The notes: generated by a model not told the origin, from the letters alone. DNA of 49,528 nucleotides from Lachnospiraceae bacterium (GCA_028693705.1 JAQUUX010000009.1:1-49528), one strand, 5' to 3'; positions 1 through 9,596 are shown, counted from the first letter of the stretch. Numbers and translations are program-made.

Positions 1-292
1 ATAATTTCACAACATTATTAACATCCGGTTCATGAGACTTGGGCGTTAAAGGATCTCTTAAAAAAATCACAAGATCAATTTCATTATGCTCAATCTGAGC
101 CCCTATCTGTTGTTCACCGCCCAAATGACCTGCCAGAAATTTATGGACATTTAAATTTGTAACCTCTTCCACCAATCTTCCTGTTGTTCCTGTGGCATAT
201 AATTCATTTTTACTAAGGATACCCCGATAAGCAATACAGAAATTCTGCATCAGCTTTTTTTTGGCATCATGTGCAATCAAAGCAATATTCAT
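1..292 (-). CDS. mgsA: Methylglyoxal synthase (3' end cut off by the window)
   Basis: Converts dihydroxyacetone phosphate to methylglyoxal and phosphate, a cytosolic bypass of lower glycolysis. The visible 97 residues begin [18 protein letters not shown] and include the family's [10 protein letters not shown] phosphate-binding stretch (about residues 33-42), the segment [12 protein letters not shown], and [19 protein letters not shown], which holds the region of the catalytic aspartate. The family is usually about 120-150 residues, so roughly a quarter to a third lies beyond base 1. The ATG at 292 is preceded by AGAGGTG at suitable spacing. It starts only 14 bases after the rodA stop, so it is probably the last member of the rod/min operon. 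The sequence itself shows the family clearly; allosteric phosphate control is family knowledge only. Confidence 0.93.
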   Translation of the reverse strand, partial: MNIALIAHDAKKKLMQNFCIAYRGILSKNELYATGTTGRLVEEVTNLNVHKFLAGHLGGEQQIGAQIEHNEIDLVIFLRDPLTPKSHEPDVNNVVKL

Positions 293-306
293 AAGTAAAC
301 ACCTCT

Positions 307-1416
307 CTAGTTTTTACTGCATTGTAAACTTACATTTAAAACAAATCCCATGCCAATAAACAAACTCAACAAGGAAGTAAGTCCATAACTGACAAATGGA
401 AGTGGCAATCCAGTATTCGGTAGTAAAAAAGTTGCAACGCCGATATTGAGAAATCCCTGTGCCCCCACTAAGGCTCCCATACCGGCACCTATTATGGTTC
501 CGGATAGCTCCCTGCTCCTCCTGGCGACAGAAAAACATTCCATCGAAATCTGGAATAAAAGTACTATTACGGTACAAGAACCCACAAAGCCAAACTCTTC
601 ACCTACAATGGCAAAAATAAAATCTGTTTGTGGTTCTGAAATAAAATTCCCATTCTTTACAGAAGTAATTTCATTGTTTTTATATCCCTTGCCAAATAAT
701 TGTCCGGAGCCGATCGCCATAACAGAATTGTTCTGCTGGTAAGCTTCTGCATTGGCATATTCTTCCGGATGTAAAAAGGCAAGAATACGGGTCTGCTGAT
801 AATCTTTAATCAGATTTTGATCCGGCTGAAGTACAAGACTTAAGAAAATAAGCGCTACAGGAATAACAACAGCCATAATTCCCACCACAACCCGGGTACT
901 CAGCCCACCTACGAACATAATGACTGCAAAAACAATCAAAATCATAATACTGGTAGAAAGATCCGGCTGCTTATATACAAGAAGCCATGGTGGTATCAAA
1001 AAAACAATAAACATCAGAATATTCTTTAGCGTATTAAACTTTTCCTTATGTATCATAATAAACTCTGCATAAAATAAAATCAATAAAATTTTAGCAGTCT
1101 CAGAGGGCTGAAAACGAATGCCTGCTATCTGAATCCAACGCTGTGCTCCACCGGCATCATCTCCAAATAGCTGTACCAGAATGAGGAGCACCAGGTTCAA
1201 TATATAAAAAACCCACTGCAGTTTTAGAATAAGCGTATAATCCACCAGAGAAAGACATATCATAATGACTAAACCCGCGCAGGCACCTGCCATCTGCCTT
1301 CCCTGAAATTCTCCATTTGCACTGCCAATGGCAAGAATTCCAATGACAGTGATCAATATAATATATATTACTAGCTTAAAATCATAATCTCTGATTTTGT
1401 ACTGTTTTAACATCAT
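307..1416 (-). CDS. rodA: SEDS-family peptidoglycan glycosyltransferase RodA
   Basis: Polymerises lipid II into glycan strands during side-wall growth, working with a class B penicillin-binding protein in the elongasome. The 369 residues form about ten hydrophobic membrane segments. The family signature [16 protein letters not shown] starts near residue 264 and contains the conserved aspartate (D265), and PFVSYG-type sequence lies near the C-terminus. RodA is preferred over FtsW because the gene sits with mreBCD, PBP2 and min genes. Two adjacent ATGs (1416 and 1413) follow a GGAG; the second has the better spacing. The start overlaps the minE stop by about 35 bases, suggesting translational coupling. 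Confidence 0.93.
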   Translation of the reverse strand: MMLKQYKIRDYDFKLVIYIILITVIGILAIGSANGEFQGRQMAGACAGLVIMICLSLVDYTLILKLQWVFYILNLVLLILVQLFGDDAGGAQRWIQIAGIRFQPSETAKILLILFYAEFIMIHKEKFNTLKNILMFIVFLIPPWLLVYKQPDLSTSIMILIVFAVIMFVGGLSTRVVVGIMAVVIPVALIFLSLVLQPDQNLIKDYQQTRILAFLHPEEYANAEAYQQNNSVMAIGSGQLFGKGYKNNEITSVKNGNFISEPQTDFIFAIVGEEFGFVGSCTVIVLLFQISMECFSVARRSRELSGTIIGAGMGALVGAQGFLNIGVATFLLPNTGLPLPFVSYGLTSLLSLFIGMGFVLNVSLQCSKN

Positions 1417-1681
1417 CTACTCCAATATCTATGATCGGTATGCTTGCATAAAGCGCAGGACTCATGGAACGTCCTTTACACCCCTGCTTTTTGATTTGTA
1501 TTTCCATGCTTTTGGCATCTATCTTCATGTATTTGGAAATCACCCTGGCTATATCATTTTTGATCATTTCCATTGTTTCCGGTGAACAGTTCGCCCGATC
1601 GGAAATCAATAAAATTTTTAATCGGTCTTTTGCTATGTCCCTGGAACTTTTCTTGCCAAACCATAACTTAAATCTACCCAT
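1382..1681 (-). CDS. minE: Cell division topological specificity factor MinE
   Basis: Stimulates the MinD ATPase and displaces MinC from the cell middle, which restricts septum formation to midcell in organisms with an oscillating Min system. The 99-residue protein has the MinD-contact helix (AKDRLKILLISDRANCSPE, about residues 17-35) followed by the beta-rich dimerisation domain with EIQIKKQG. Length is typical (about 85-100). A strong AGGAGG precedes the ATG, 11 bases after the minD stop. Its presence shows this organism uses MinE instead of DivIVA/MinJ for Min placement, as many clostridia do. The 3' end overlaps rodA. Confidence 0.93.
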   Translation of the reverse strand: MGRFKLWFGKKSSRDIAKDRLKILLISDRANCSPETMEMIKNDIARVISKYMKIDAKSMEIQIKKQGCKGRSMSPALYASIPIIDIGVDDVKTVQNQRL

Positions 1682-1692
1682 ATGACTGCCTC

Positions 1693-2484
1693 CTAATTTT
1701 TGTGAAAAATACCGCTGACTTTAGTCCAGAAAGAAATTCCCTTTTCCAGTTCCATAAAAGGTACCTCCTGACCCAGAAGTCTGTAGCAGATATTCTGATA
1801 GGCCTGTCCGGCCAGAGTACAGTTTCCAACCAAAGGTTCTCCCTGATTGGTGGCAATCACAACATTTTCATCGTCAGGTACTACACCCAGTAAAGGAATG
1901 GAAAGAATATCGGCCACATCCGCCGATGACATCATTTCTCCACGCTTTACCATATCCATGCGCAGCCTGTTAATGATCAGGTCGATTTTCTTAAATTCAT
2001 GAGCTTCTAAAAGACCAATAATACGATCGGCATCGCGGATTGCTGAAACTTCCGGTGTAGTAACCACTAAAGCATGATCAGCTGCAGCAATGGCATTTTG
2101 AAATCCCTGTTCAATTCCTGCCGGACAATCTAAAATCACATAGTCAAACTGATTTTTCAGATGCTCGATCATTTTAACCATCTGCTCCGGCTTTACAGCT
2201 GTTTTGTCTCTTGTTTGTGCAGAAGGAAGCAGGTACAGGCTTGTATGCCTTTTATCCTTGATCAACGCCTGCTTTACACGGCATTTTCCTTCGACAACAT
2301 CAACCAGATTATAAACAATACGATTTTCCAGTCCCATAACCACGTCCAGATTACGAAGTCCGATATCGGTATCGATCAGAACCACTTTTTTACCAAGCGC
2401 AGCAAGTCCGGTTCCAACATTTGCAGATGTGGTGGTTTTTCCCACACCGCCTTTTCCTGAGGTAACGACAATAACTTCACACAT
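1693..2484 (-). CDS. minD: Septum site-determining ATPase MinD
   Basis: Membrane-associated ATPase that recruits the division inhibitor MinC. The deviant Walker A motif SGKGGVGKTTTSANV is at about residues 9-23, followed by VVLIDTDIGLRNLDVVMGLENR, the Walker B-like DYVILDCPAGIE, and switch residues typical of MinD. The last residues (FWTKVSGIF) form the amphipathic membrane-targeting helix expected at the MinD C-terminus. Length of 263 residues is normal. The ATG is preceded by GGAGG at good spacing. It sits between minC and minE in the standard order. Confidence 0.96.
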   Translation of the reverse strand: MCEVIVVTSGKGGVGKTTTSANVGTGLAALGKKVVLIDTDIGLRNLDVVMGLENRIVYNLVDVVEGKCRVKQALIKDKRHTSLYLLPSAQTRDKTAVKPEQMVKMIEHLKNQFDYVILDCPAGIEQGFQNAIAAADHALVVTTPEVSAIRDADRIIGLLEAHEFKKIDLIINRLRMDMVKRGEMMSSADVADILSIPLLGVVPDDENVVIATNQGEPLVGNCTLAGQAYQNICYRLLGQEVPFMELEKGISFWTKVSGIFHKN

Positions 2485-2552
2485 AGTTTTCCTCCAGTGA
2501 TCTAAAATAGTAAGAAAAAAATTGTCGTCCCCTGCAACCCTAAAGCATTTTT

Positions 2553-3233
2553 TTAATTTGAAAAGGTCTGCAGTAATTCTTTGGTAATCGGTTCCAGTAC
2601 AATGTGCTCATCTCTCACACTTGCCATTTTCGGGAGTATCTTAGGTTTAATTGGCCATCTGGTATTCTTCTCTGTTCCCTGATAACGATAATCACCGATT
2701 TTCAGTCGCTCAGGAGCCATATTTAAGGCTACTACAAAATGAGAATTGTCTTCTCTTCCGCCGGCATATGCTTCTCCATAGAGACCACCGATAATAATAA
2801 TATCTTTTTGAGAAATAATCATTGCTCCGGGATTTACATCTCCAATCATGACAATACTGGATTCAACCTCCAGAATCTGACCATTTTTCAATGTTCCCCG
2901 ATAAAACTTACCCTGATTATCCTCCTTGTTCTCATAGGAAAGCTGTTCAATGGCACGGATAAATCTCTGATTATGATCGTCCTCATCCTTTCCAACGATA
3001 CAAACTATGTAAACATACGAATTCGCATGAATCGTATCAATCAGAAGCAGCTCCTCTTCGCTAGAAAGATTTCTCCCCTCAAAAGAGACTGCCATTTTGG
3101 CATTTTTGAAAAATTTACTGGACTCTCTGAACTTTAAAGCTGTTTCACTTAAGATGTCCTTAAAATCAGCATCCGGATCCATATAAATGGAAATGCCATT
3201 TTGAAAACTTTTCAACACAACATTACTTTTCAT
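2553..3233 (-). CDS. minC: Septum site-determining protein MinC
   Basis: Inhibits FtsZ polymerisation away from midcell and is carried to the membrane by MinD. The 226-residue protein has a variable N-terminal FtsZ-inhibiting domain (about 1-100) and a C-terminal beta-helix domain. The latter carries the recognisable GDVNPGAMIISQKDIIIIGG and AYAGGREDNSHFVVALNM motifs for dimerisation and MinD binding. The ATG is preceded by GGAG. It begins 14 bases after the PBP2 stop, linking the Min genes to the cell-shape genes. The gap of about 70 bases to minD contains no obvious terminator. Confidence 0.92.
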   Translation of the reverse strand: MKSNVVLKSFQNGISIYMDPDADFKDILSETALKFRESSKFFKNAKMAVSFEGRNLSSEEELLLIDTIHANSYVYIVCIVGKDEDDHNQRFIRAIEQLSYENKEDNQGKFYRGTLKNGQILEVESSIVMIGDVNPGAMIISQKDIIIIGGLYGEAYAGGREDNSHFVVALNMAPERLKIGDYRYQGTEKNTRWPIKPKILPKMASVRDEHIVLEPITKELLQTFSN

Positions 3234-3247
3234 TTTTTATCACTCCA

Positions 3248-6139
3248 TTAGTCTCCATTTGTCACACCGCCAACCATGGTATCTGCTGTACCGTTTAAGA
3301 TTTCTTCTTCATCCTCCAGTGCATAATAGTATTTCACAATTTCTCTTGCAATCTGAGCTGTATAGTCGGATGAATATCCAAAAGCTACACGGGTAGCAAT
3401 GGCAATCTCAGGATTTTCATACGGAGCGTAGCATACAAAAAGTGCATGGTTTGCACGACTTCTGCTTTCCTGTGCTGTACCTGTCTTACCGGCAACATGA
3501 ACACTAAGATCCGAAAAATAATCTTTGTTTTCAACAACACGACGCATACCGGTATGAATGACGTTCCAATAATTGTCAGGTACATCATCCAATGTATTTC
3601 TTACGGAAGGTGTGTAATCTGTCAAAAGATTTCCGTCATGATCTGTTTGCTTGTCTAACAGACTTAGATTATAACATGTCCCACTGTTAGCAACAGTGGT
3701 AACGTATCGTGCCAATCCGACAGTTGTAAAATTGTTGGTACCCTGACCAATAGCAGAACGAACCGAGTCTGCGTTGGAAACCTGCGGATCTGACTCATCA
3801 ATTTCAACTCCAGACTTATCTGTCAGTCCATAAAGATCTGCATATTTTGTCAAAACGTTCAGACCGGTTTCACTATTATAAACACCATTTACCAATGACA
3901 TATTATATCCCAGCTGATAAAAGAAAAAGTTACAGGAATTTTCAATTGCACCGCTTACGTTCAGATTACCATGTCGGCCAGGACTGATCCAGCATCTTGG
4001 AGAAGGTACTACCTGCTCAAAGATACCCACACAATTAAACTGTGTATTTGTATTAATATACCTTTCCTGCAGACCGGCTGTAGCAGAAACCATCTTGTAA
4101 GTAGATCCCGGTGCAGTTTTCTGCTGAGTAGCATAATTGATCAGTGGCGATGATTTATCGTTCAGCAGCTGTGAAAAATAAGTGGAATCAACGCCGTTTG
4201 CCATTTTATTGTTATCATAAGAAGGATAGGAAACCAATGCCAGGACTTCGCCTGAGTTAACGTCAGTCAAAACAACAGAACCTGTACAAGGATCTAATGC
4301 TAACTGTGCCGGTGTAATATCCAGATTTTTAATTCTGTCCAGCATAAAATTGTAAGGACTGTAAGATCCACCCTGAAGTTTTGCCAGATCCTCTGCACTT
4401 ACCGAAACACATCCCTGTTCACAAAGAATCAAACAAAGCTGTCTTGCAGTGATTTCATCATTTAAAATCATATATTTATACATTCGTTTGGCAAACTCTG
4501 TATTATTTTGTAAATTAGTTTCCACAAAATCTGCCAGTTTAGAAAAAATTTCTTCTGAATCAGAGTATTGACTATCCAAGTCAATTTTTGTCACATCAAT
4601 CCAGTTCATAGAAATAGCATAATTCAGATATTCATTTAAACTGATATTTTCATCATTGGTCCATGCCTTATAGGTGGCATCCTGCACATCCACTGCATCG
4701 GACATAATAACGCCTTTACTGTTTAACAAGGATACAATATAACTTTCATATGCCTGATATTCCTTGGACAGCTGGTCATAAACTGTCTTTTCATCAAACA
4801 GTTCAGACCGGATTCTGGCCAGAACATTTTGTTCTTTATTCTGAAAAGCCGTGTATACAGCTTTTTCTGTATCTGTTGCATCAGAAGCCTCAAAATGATT
4901 TACATCAATAACCGAATTGTTAATCAAGGCATAATACACATCGTAGATAGGGATGATAATATCACTACTCGAAGCGTTTTCTTTGGCAACATATTCTTTT
5001 ACATTCCTGATCTTAGCATACAAAATACCGGCTATCTTCTGTTCAAGGATGTTATATACTGCTTCCTGCAATTTGGCATCAATTGTCAGATAAATATCAT
5101 TTCCGGCAACCGGCTGTATCAGATTCCTGGATTCAATAACCTTACCAAGATTATCAACATACACAGTTTCAGATCCCTTGGTACCCTGCAGGTCAGTTTC
5201 CATATATTGCTCAATACCTGCTTTACCCACCACATCATTCATGTTGTAAGTACTGTCCTGTTTTTGCAGTTCTGTGAGTTCATCTGTTGAAACCTTACCT
5301 GTGTATCCTACGATCTGTGAAAAATAAACGCTGTTCACGTATTTCCTGACAGTGTCTTCAGCAATGGATACACCGGGCAGATCATCAGAATTTTCCATAA
5401 TCTCAGCAACAGTCTGTTCACACACATCTGAAGCCACCGTTGTTGCGATATACTTTTGAAAACTGTTAGCATTCATAGCATAACGGATAATGATAATTTT
5501 TAAGGTATCTTCCTTGGAATACCCTTTTCCTACTTCAAAGGATTTGGAATCATCCGGATCTGTATAATCTCCTACACCAAACATACCGGTTCCGCCCAGA
5601 TAATTGATTACATCATCCGGAGTCGCAGTTTTATGTTCATAGGACAAATCCGTAATGTAGGGTTCCCCATAAACATCCGCCAGGAATCTAAGCAGCTGGG
5701 TTCCCTCCACTGTAAACGTATAATTATTATCTTCATCAAGAATAATATTAAAATCGCTGATTACCTGATCGTTATTCTTTTCTATCATCTGAATAAGCTT
5801 ATAGACAGTTGCATTCAGATTAGCATTTTTTCCTCGTCCTGACTCATAAACATCTTCAATGGTTACTGCATAAGCCAGTTCATTATATGCCAGCAAATCC
5901 CCGTTACGGTCATAGATATTACCCCGGGTACTGGAAATATTTCTTTTCTTTTCGATTTTCAGCTGAAAACTGTTCAAATAATTTTCACCATTTACAATCT
6001 GTAGTATAAAAACACGATGCACTAATGAACCAAACATAACACAGAGTGCAATCATTAATATGAAAATTCTGGATGTAATCAGATTCAGGATATGATCCCG
6101 TATTCGCTCAAACAAATTTCTTTGCACTCCTTTGCTCAT
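3248..6139 (-). CDS. mrdA: Class B penicillin-binding protein 2 (elongasome transpeptidase) with large internal insertion
   Basis: Cross-links peptidoglycan during elongation as partner of RodA. There is a single N-terminal membrane anchor (about residues 26-48), then the dimerisation/pedestal region (ISSTRGNIYDRNGDLLAYN). The transpeptidase domain has the catalytic STYK (serine 679, lysine 682), SCN (735-737) and KTG (885-887) motifs. At 963 residues it is much longer than the usual 600-700. Most of the excess is a helical, charged segment at about residues 372-610, between the TIDAKLQEAVYNIL helix and the DPCTGSVVLTDVNSGEVLA strand. The ATG overlaps mreD by 32 bases and has a weak binding site. 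A TTG at codon 9, ten bases after a GGAG, is a plausible alternative start. Confidence 0.93.
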   Translation of the reverse strand: MSKGVQRNLFERIRDHILNLITSRIFILMIALCVMFGSLVHRVFILQIVNGENYLNSFQLKIEKKRNISSTRGNIYDRNGDLLAYNELAYAVTIEDVYESGRGKNANLNATVYKLIQMIEKNNDQVISDFNIILDEDNNYTFTVEGTQLLRFLADVYGEPYITDLSYEHKTATPDDVINYLGGTGMFGVGDYTDPDDSKSFEVGKGYSKEDTLKIIIIRYAMNANSFQKYIATTVASDVCEQTVAEIMENSDDLPGVSIAEDTVRKYVNSVYFSQIVGYTGKVSTDELTELQKQDSTYNMNDVVGKAGIEQYMETDLQGTKGSETVYVDNLGKVIESRNLIQPVAGNDIYLTIDAKLQEAVYNILEQKIAGILYAKIRNVKEYVAKENASSSDIIIPIYDVYYALINNSVIDVNHFEASDATDTEKAVYTAFQNKEQNVLARIRSELFDEKTVYDQLSKEYQAYESYIVSLLNSKGVIMSDAVDVQDATYKAWTNDENISLNEYLNYAISMNWIDVTKIDLDSQYSDSEEIFSKLADFVETNLQNNTEFAKRMYKYMILNDEITARQLCLILCEQGCVSVSAEDLAKLQGGSYSPYNFMLDRIKNLDITPAQLALDPCTGSVVLTDVNSGEVLALVSYPSYDNNKMANGVDSTYFSQLLNDKSSPLINYATQQKTAPGSTYKMVSATAGLQERYINTNTQFNCVGIFEQVVPSPRCWISPGRHGNLNVSGAIENSCNFFFYQLGYNMSLVNGVYNSETGLNVLTKYADLYGLTDKSGVEIDESDPQVSNADSVRSAIGQGTNNFTTVGLARYVTTVANSGTCYNLSLLDKQTDHDGNLLTDYTPSVRNTLDDVPDNYWNVIHTGMRRVVENKDYFSDLSVHVAGKTGTAQESRSRANHALFVCYAPYENPEIAIATRVAFGYSSDYTAQIAREIVKYYYALEDEEEILNGTADTMVGGVTNGD

Positions 6140-6632
6140 CTTTTTCTAATCGGGTATTGATCAATAAAATAAGTGGATAATATACAATTGTTACCAGAAT
6201 GGTGTAGACCATTTCAGGAACAATAATATGCAGGAAATAATAGCCAATGGCAAATCTTCCCCTCAGCAAAAACAAAAGAATATAGCAGACCATACCGTAC
6301 GTGAAATCACTGCCGAGAATTGCAAGTAAGGGTAATCGCAATTCCATAGGATAAAAAATTCTGGCAAACTTGCCATTCACATATCCGATACACATATACA
6401 ATAAAGCATAAAAACCTAATACGCTGCCTGAAAAAATATCACATAATAGTCCACTTATAAAACCAATTGTAATTCCACTGCCTTCACCACGCATGAAACC
6501 AAAGGACGCAGTGATTATAATCAGCAGATTAGGAATGATTCCACCAAAACTAAGCCGCGTAAAAACGCAGCTTTGCAGAATAAAAGAAAATATAATAGTT
6601 ACCGCACTAAAAACAAAACGCTTTACATTCAT
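6108..6632 (-). CDS. mreD: Rod shape-determining membrane protein MreD
   Basis: Integral membrane component of the elongasome that helps organise MreC, PBP2 and RodA. The 174 residues are mostly hydrophobic with five to six membrane segments. They match the family through the N-terminal RLSFGGIIPNLLIII pattern and the GEGSGITIGFISGLLCDIF segment that resembles the MreD substrate-binding-protein-like fold. Length is typical (160-180). GAGGA precedes the start, and the gene begins three bases after the mreC stop. MreD sequences are poorly conserved, so the call rests partly on position between mreC and mrdA. Confidence 0.88.
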   Translation of the reverse strand: MNVKRFVFSAVTIIFSFILQSCVFTRLSFGGIIPNLLIIITASFGFMRGEGSGITIGFISGLLCDIFSGSVLGFYALLYMCIGYVNGKFARIFYPMELRLPLLAILGSDFTYGMVCYILLFLLRGRFAIGYYFLHIIVPEMVYTILVTIVYYPLILLINTRLEKDEQRSAKKFV

Positions 6633-6635
6633 GCA

Positions 6636-7541
6636 TTATTCCTCAGAGGCCGTTTCTTCTTCGACCTGTCCTGTGGCTTCTGCCGGAATATTTTTTTGTC
6701 TGGTGATGACCAGAACCTCTTCAAGATGTTCAAAATCAACTGCCGGAGTAATAAATCCGGACTTAGTCAGATTATTGGAATCATTAGAAATGGTACTGAT
6801 ATAACCAATCAGTATTCCCGGCAGATATTTGTCACTGATATTACTGGTTACTATTTTATCCCCCTCAACAACATCGTCGCTATCAACAAGCTGACTAAAA
6901 TCAATAACACCTTTTGCATAAGTAGACAGATTACCGGATACGATCATATGATCTGAAGACGATAACACCATGGCACTTACATTGGAATTATCACTGATGA
7001 TGCCAAGCACCCTAGCCCAGTTAGGACCAATTTCTTCTATCCGTCCTACCAGTCCACCGGCGGCTAAAACATTCATGTCAACAGCCAGTCCATCGTTTGT
7101 TCCCTTATTGATTACAAAAGATGAAAACCAGTTACCGGAATCTTTGGCAATAATTCTGGCACCAATTTTCTCATAGTCCTCATACTCAGAATCCAAAGCA
7201 TATAAGTCCCTTAGATAAGTAAGCTCATATCGCTCCTGCTGAAGGGTCGTGTTTTCGATGGTCAGTTCATCAATCTGTGACTGTAATGCTTCATTTTCTG
7301 CAAGCAAATCCCTGATCTGCGCCAATTGCTCAGATCTTGTTTTCAAATAACCACCGGCAGCGCTGACACCATTTTCAAATGGTACAATGACAACACCTAC
7401 CACATCACGCAACGGACCTCCTGAAAAATCAGTATTAAAAGTGATTACCATCAGAGAAACACATACAGCCGTCAATATCAAAAGGACATATTTACTTGGT
7501 AATGTGAACCGTTCACCTTTTTTCTTAACGATTGGACTCAT
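6636..7541 (-). CDS. mreC: Rod shape-determining protein MreC
   Basis: Bitopic elongasome scaffold that links cytoplasmic MreB with periplasmic PBP2. The protein has a short cytoplasmic tail, one membrane segment (about residues 19-37), a coiled coil (about 66-108, rich in Glu, Leu and Gln), then the paired beta-barrel MreC core. Family motifs include GNWFSSFVINKGTNDGL, AAGGLVGRI and GDKIVTSNISDKYLPGILIG. The C-terminal tail is acidic. Length of 301 residues is typical. It follows the mreB-like gene by three bases, in the conserved mreBCD order. Confidence 0.95.
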   Translation of the reverse strand: MSPIVKKKGERFTLPSKYVLLILTAVCVSLMVITFNTDFSGGPLRDVVGVVIVPFENGVSAAGGYLKTRSEQLAQIRDLLAENEALQSQIDELTIENTTLQQERYELTYLRDLYALDSEYEDYEKIGARIIAKDSGNWFSSFVINKGTNDGLAVDMNVLAAGGLVGRIEEIGPNWARVLGIISDNSNVSAMVLSSSDHMIVSGNLSTYAKGVIDFSQLVDSDDVVEGDKIVTSNISDKYLPGILIGYISTISNDSNNLTKSGFITPAVDFEHLEEVLVITRQKNIPAEATGQVEEETASEE

Positions 7542-7544
7542 TGA

Positions 7545-8558
7545 TTATTTTCCCATTCCTTCAATTGAATATGCAAGACTCTTATAATTATCATCATTGA
7601 TAATCTTAGACAAACCAAGTGCTACACTTTCGATCGGGTGTTCTGACGCATTTACCTTTAAGCCGGTACCTTTATTTAAAACATCTGCAAATACACTGAC
7701 CTGGGATGCCCCACCGGTTAAATAAATACCGTGTCTGTAAATATCAGCCGCCAGTTCCGGAGGAGTCCTTTCCAGAATAACTTTTACATTATCAGTTATG
7801 GAATTAAAGTTATCCTGCAGACAATCGATCATCATATCAGTTGGCAGTTCTCTTTCAACCGGAAGGCCTGTGACAATATCCCGACCGTATACAACTGCAT
7901 TTTTTCCTTCTTTTTCCAGGTCTCGTAAGGCAATTTTAACACCCTCTGCTGTTTTAGAACCAATTAACAGACCCATTTCCCTGCGAACTGCGTTACGAAT
8001 GGAATCATCAAATTTATTGCCTCCGTTTTTGATCAAACGGCTTAACACTATACCGCCTAAAGACAAAATGGATATTTCCGTAGTATCATAGCCTACATTT
8101 ACAACCAGTACTCCCTGTGCGTTTTTTACATCAATATCAAGTCCCAAACCGTCTGCAAGTGCCTTTTCCACGATTAAGATATTCCTGGATTTCACTTTGG
8201 ATTCCTTAATCAGATCATAAAAAGCTCTTTTCTCAACTTCTGTAATATCTGTGGGAACGGCAACAAAAAAATCAGCAGGCTTTGTCATGGCGCCTTTGGT
8301 AATATCATGTATATAATACTGAATCAGCGTTTCCATATTCTGAATATCAGCAATTACACCATTACTAAGAGGATGGGAAATTGTTATATTTCCAGGTGCT
8401 TTTTCATACATTTCGTATGCAGAGTCCCCATATGCAAACAGACTTTTCTTATTTTGAATTGCAATCATGTTCTTCTGCACCATGATTTCATCTGTCTGAC
8501 GATTGTAAATCTTGATATTGTTAGTTCCTAAATCAATACCAAACATATTATTTGTCAT
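7545..8558 (-). CDS. mreB: MreB-like bacterial actin
   Basis: Forms membrane-bound filaments that direct lateral wall synthesis. The 337-residue protein has the actin-fold nucleotide-binding motifs: phosphate-1 MFGIDLGTNNIKIY (from residue 5), phosphate-2 VNVGYDTTEISILSLGG, and the adenosine motif YLTGGASQVSVFADVL. It diverges from canonical MreB: the usual GxDAFDEAII segment appears as GGNKFDDSIRNAVRREMG. It could therefore be an Mbl/MreBH-type paralogue. Start MTNN is preceded by AAAGGTGG; internal M5 is closer to the usual MreB start. It lies 20 bases downstream of radC and leads the mreBCD set. Confidence 0.9.
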   Translation of the reverse strand: MTNNMFGIDLGTNNIKIYNRQTDEIMVQKNMIAIQNKKSLFAYGDSAYEMYEKAPGNITISHPLSNGVIADIQNMETLIQYYIHDITKGAMTKPADFFVAVPTDITEVEKRAFYDLIKESKVKSRNILIVEKALADGLGLDIDVKNAQGVLVVNVGYDTTEISILSLGGIVLSRLIKNGGNKFDDSIRNAVRREMGLLIGSKTAEGVKIALRDLEKEGKNAVVYGRDIVTGLPVERELPTDMMIDCLQDNFNSITDNVKVILERTPPELAADIYRHGIYLTGGASQVSVFADVLNKGTGLKVNASEHPIESVALGLSKIINDDNYKSLAYSIEGMGK

Positions 8559-8578
8559 ATCCTTTTATATCCACCTTT

Positions 8579-9292
8579 CTAAAGATATCCATTTTCCTTA
8601 AAGCTAAAATAATTCAAATCCCCGATAATAATATGATCAATTAAAGGGATATCAAGCAAATTTCCTGTTTCCAGTATGCGTCTGGTGATTTCCTTATCCT
8701 GACTGCTTGGACTGGAATTTCCACTTGGATGATTGTGCAACAACATAATATGAACAGCCTGTACTGCCAGTGCATGTAAAAAAACTTCTCTTGGAGACAG
8801 TAACGAACTCTTCACCGTACCGGTGGTAAGCACAACAGAATCTATGAGTTGTCCCTTGGCATCCATGGATACCAGCACTGTTTTTTCGATATCCTCATGT
8901 CTCATTTCTTCCATAAAATATCTGGCTACACTGCCGGGTGATTCAAAGCAGACACTTTCCTTCGCCGTTTCCCTTGCCATGCGTTTGGATAATTCTGCGA
9001 CACACTTTAGTTTAACCGCTTTTACTTCCCCAATACCTTTTATTTCCATAAGCTGTTTTACAGAAATATGATTCAAAGCCACCAATCCCCTTTTTGGTGT
9101 TTGAGCCGTATGTAAAATCTGCATACCAAGATCAACCGCATTTTGTTCCGGAGTTCCTGTCCGAATGATAACGGCCAGCAGTTCTGCATCGGTCATTGCT
9201 TCTGCACCAAGCCTTATAAACTTTTCATAAGGCATCATATCAGAAAAATGTTTGCCTGTTTTGGGCAAATTATGATGTTGTGTTTTTTCCAT
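8579..9292 (-). CDS. radC: RadC family JAB/MPN-domain protein
   Basis: Member of the RadC/YsnA family, historically tied to DNA repair, although the molecular role is unsettled. The N-terminal helix-hairpin-helix region (about residues 75-105, ISVKQLMEIKGIGEVKAVKLK) precedes the C-terminal JAB metalloprotease-like domain. The metal-binding signature HNHPSGNSSPSSQD has histidines 186 and 188 and aspartate 199. Length (237) is typical. AAAGGA precedes the ATG at four bases. Location directly upstream of mreB is a widely conserved Firmicute arrangement. Confidence 0.95.
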   Translation of the reverse strand: MEKTQHHNLPKTGKHFSDMMPYEKFIRLGAEAMTDAELLAVIIRTGTPEQNAVDLGMQILHTAQTPKRGLVALNHISVKQLMEIKGIGEVKAVKLKCVAELSKRMARETAKESVCFESPGSVARYFMEEMRHEDIEKTVLVSMDAKGQLIDSVVLTTGTVKSSLLSPREVFLHALAVQAVHIMLLHNHPSGNSSPSSQDKEITRRILETGNLLDIPLIDHIIIGDLNYFSFKENGYL

Positions 9293-9359
9293 ATTGTCCT
9301 TTCACATCTCTCCAGGTGCAAAAGAAACTCCTCAAGCATAAACCCTATACAAAAAAGAA

Positions 9360-9596
9360 TCAGATGAATCGATAAACCATAATTCCTACAATAATACCTA
9401 CAATACTGGCAATGGTAATCTTAATGGAAAGCCCAAAAGTAATCACCAGAATTCCCAGATTTAAAACCACCGGACTAGTGAATCCAAACTCTTGTCCATA
9501 ATTAAAAAAACTGTTTGGAAAAAGACTTCCAATAAATCCACCTAGTACAATTCCTACTAAAATCAGTAGAAAACAAGCCCAATTATTCTTTTTCAT
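9360..9596 (-). CDS. Small membrane protein, DUF4321 family
   Basis: About 78 residues starting MKKNNWACFLLILVGIVLGG, with two hydrophobic segments separated by the motif GSLFPNSFFNYGQEFGFTSP. This pattern is that of DUF4321, a small membrane protein common in clostridia near radC and mreB; its function is unknown. The open frame extends 11 codons upstream, but the ATG at 9596 is chosen because GGAGGA lies four bases before it. It sits between the PLP enzyme and radC. A role in the cell envelope is only a guess from neighbours. Confidence 0.8.
   Translation of the reverse strand: MKKNNWACFLLILVGIVLGGFIGSLFPNSFFNYGQEFGFTSPVVLNLGILVITFGLSIKITIASIVGIIVGIMVYRFI

Noticed and set aside
446-742. 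Plus-strand open frames inside rodA, and many similar ones across the window
   Set aside because: They lie fully inside well-supported minus-strand genes, lack ribosome binding sites, and their peptides follow no known family.
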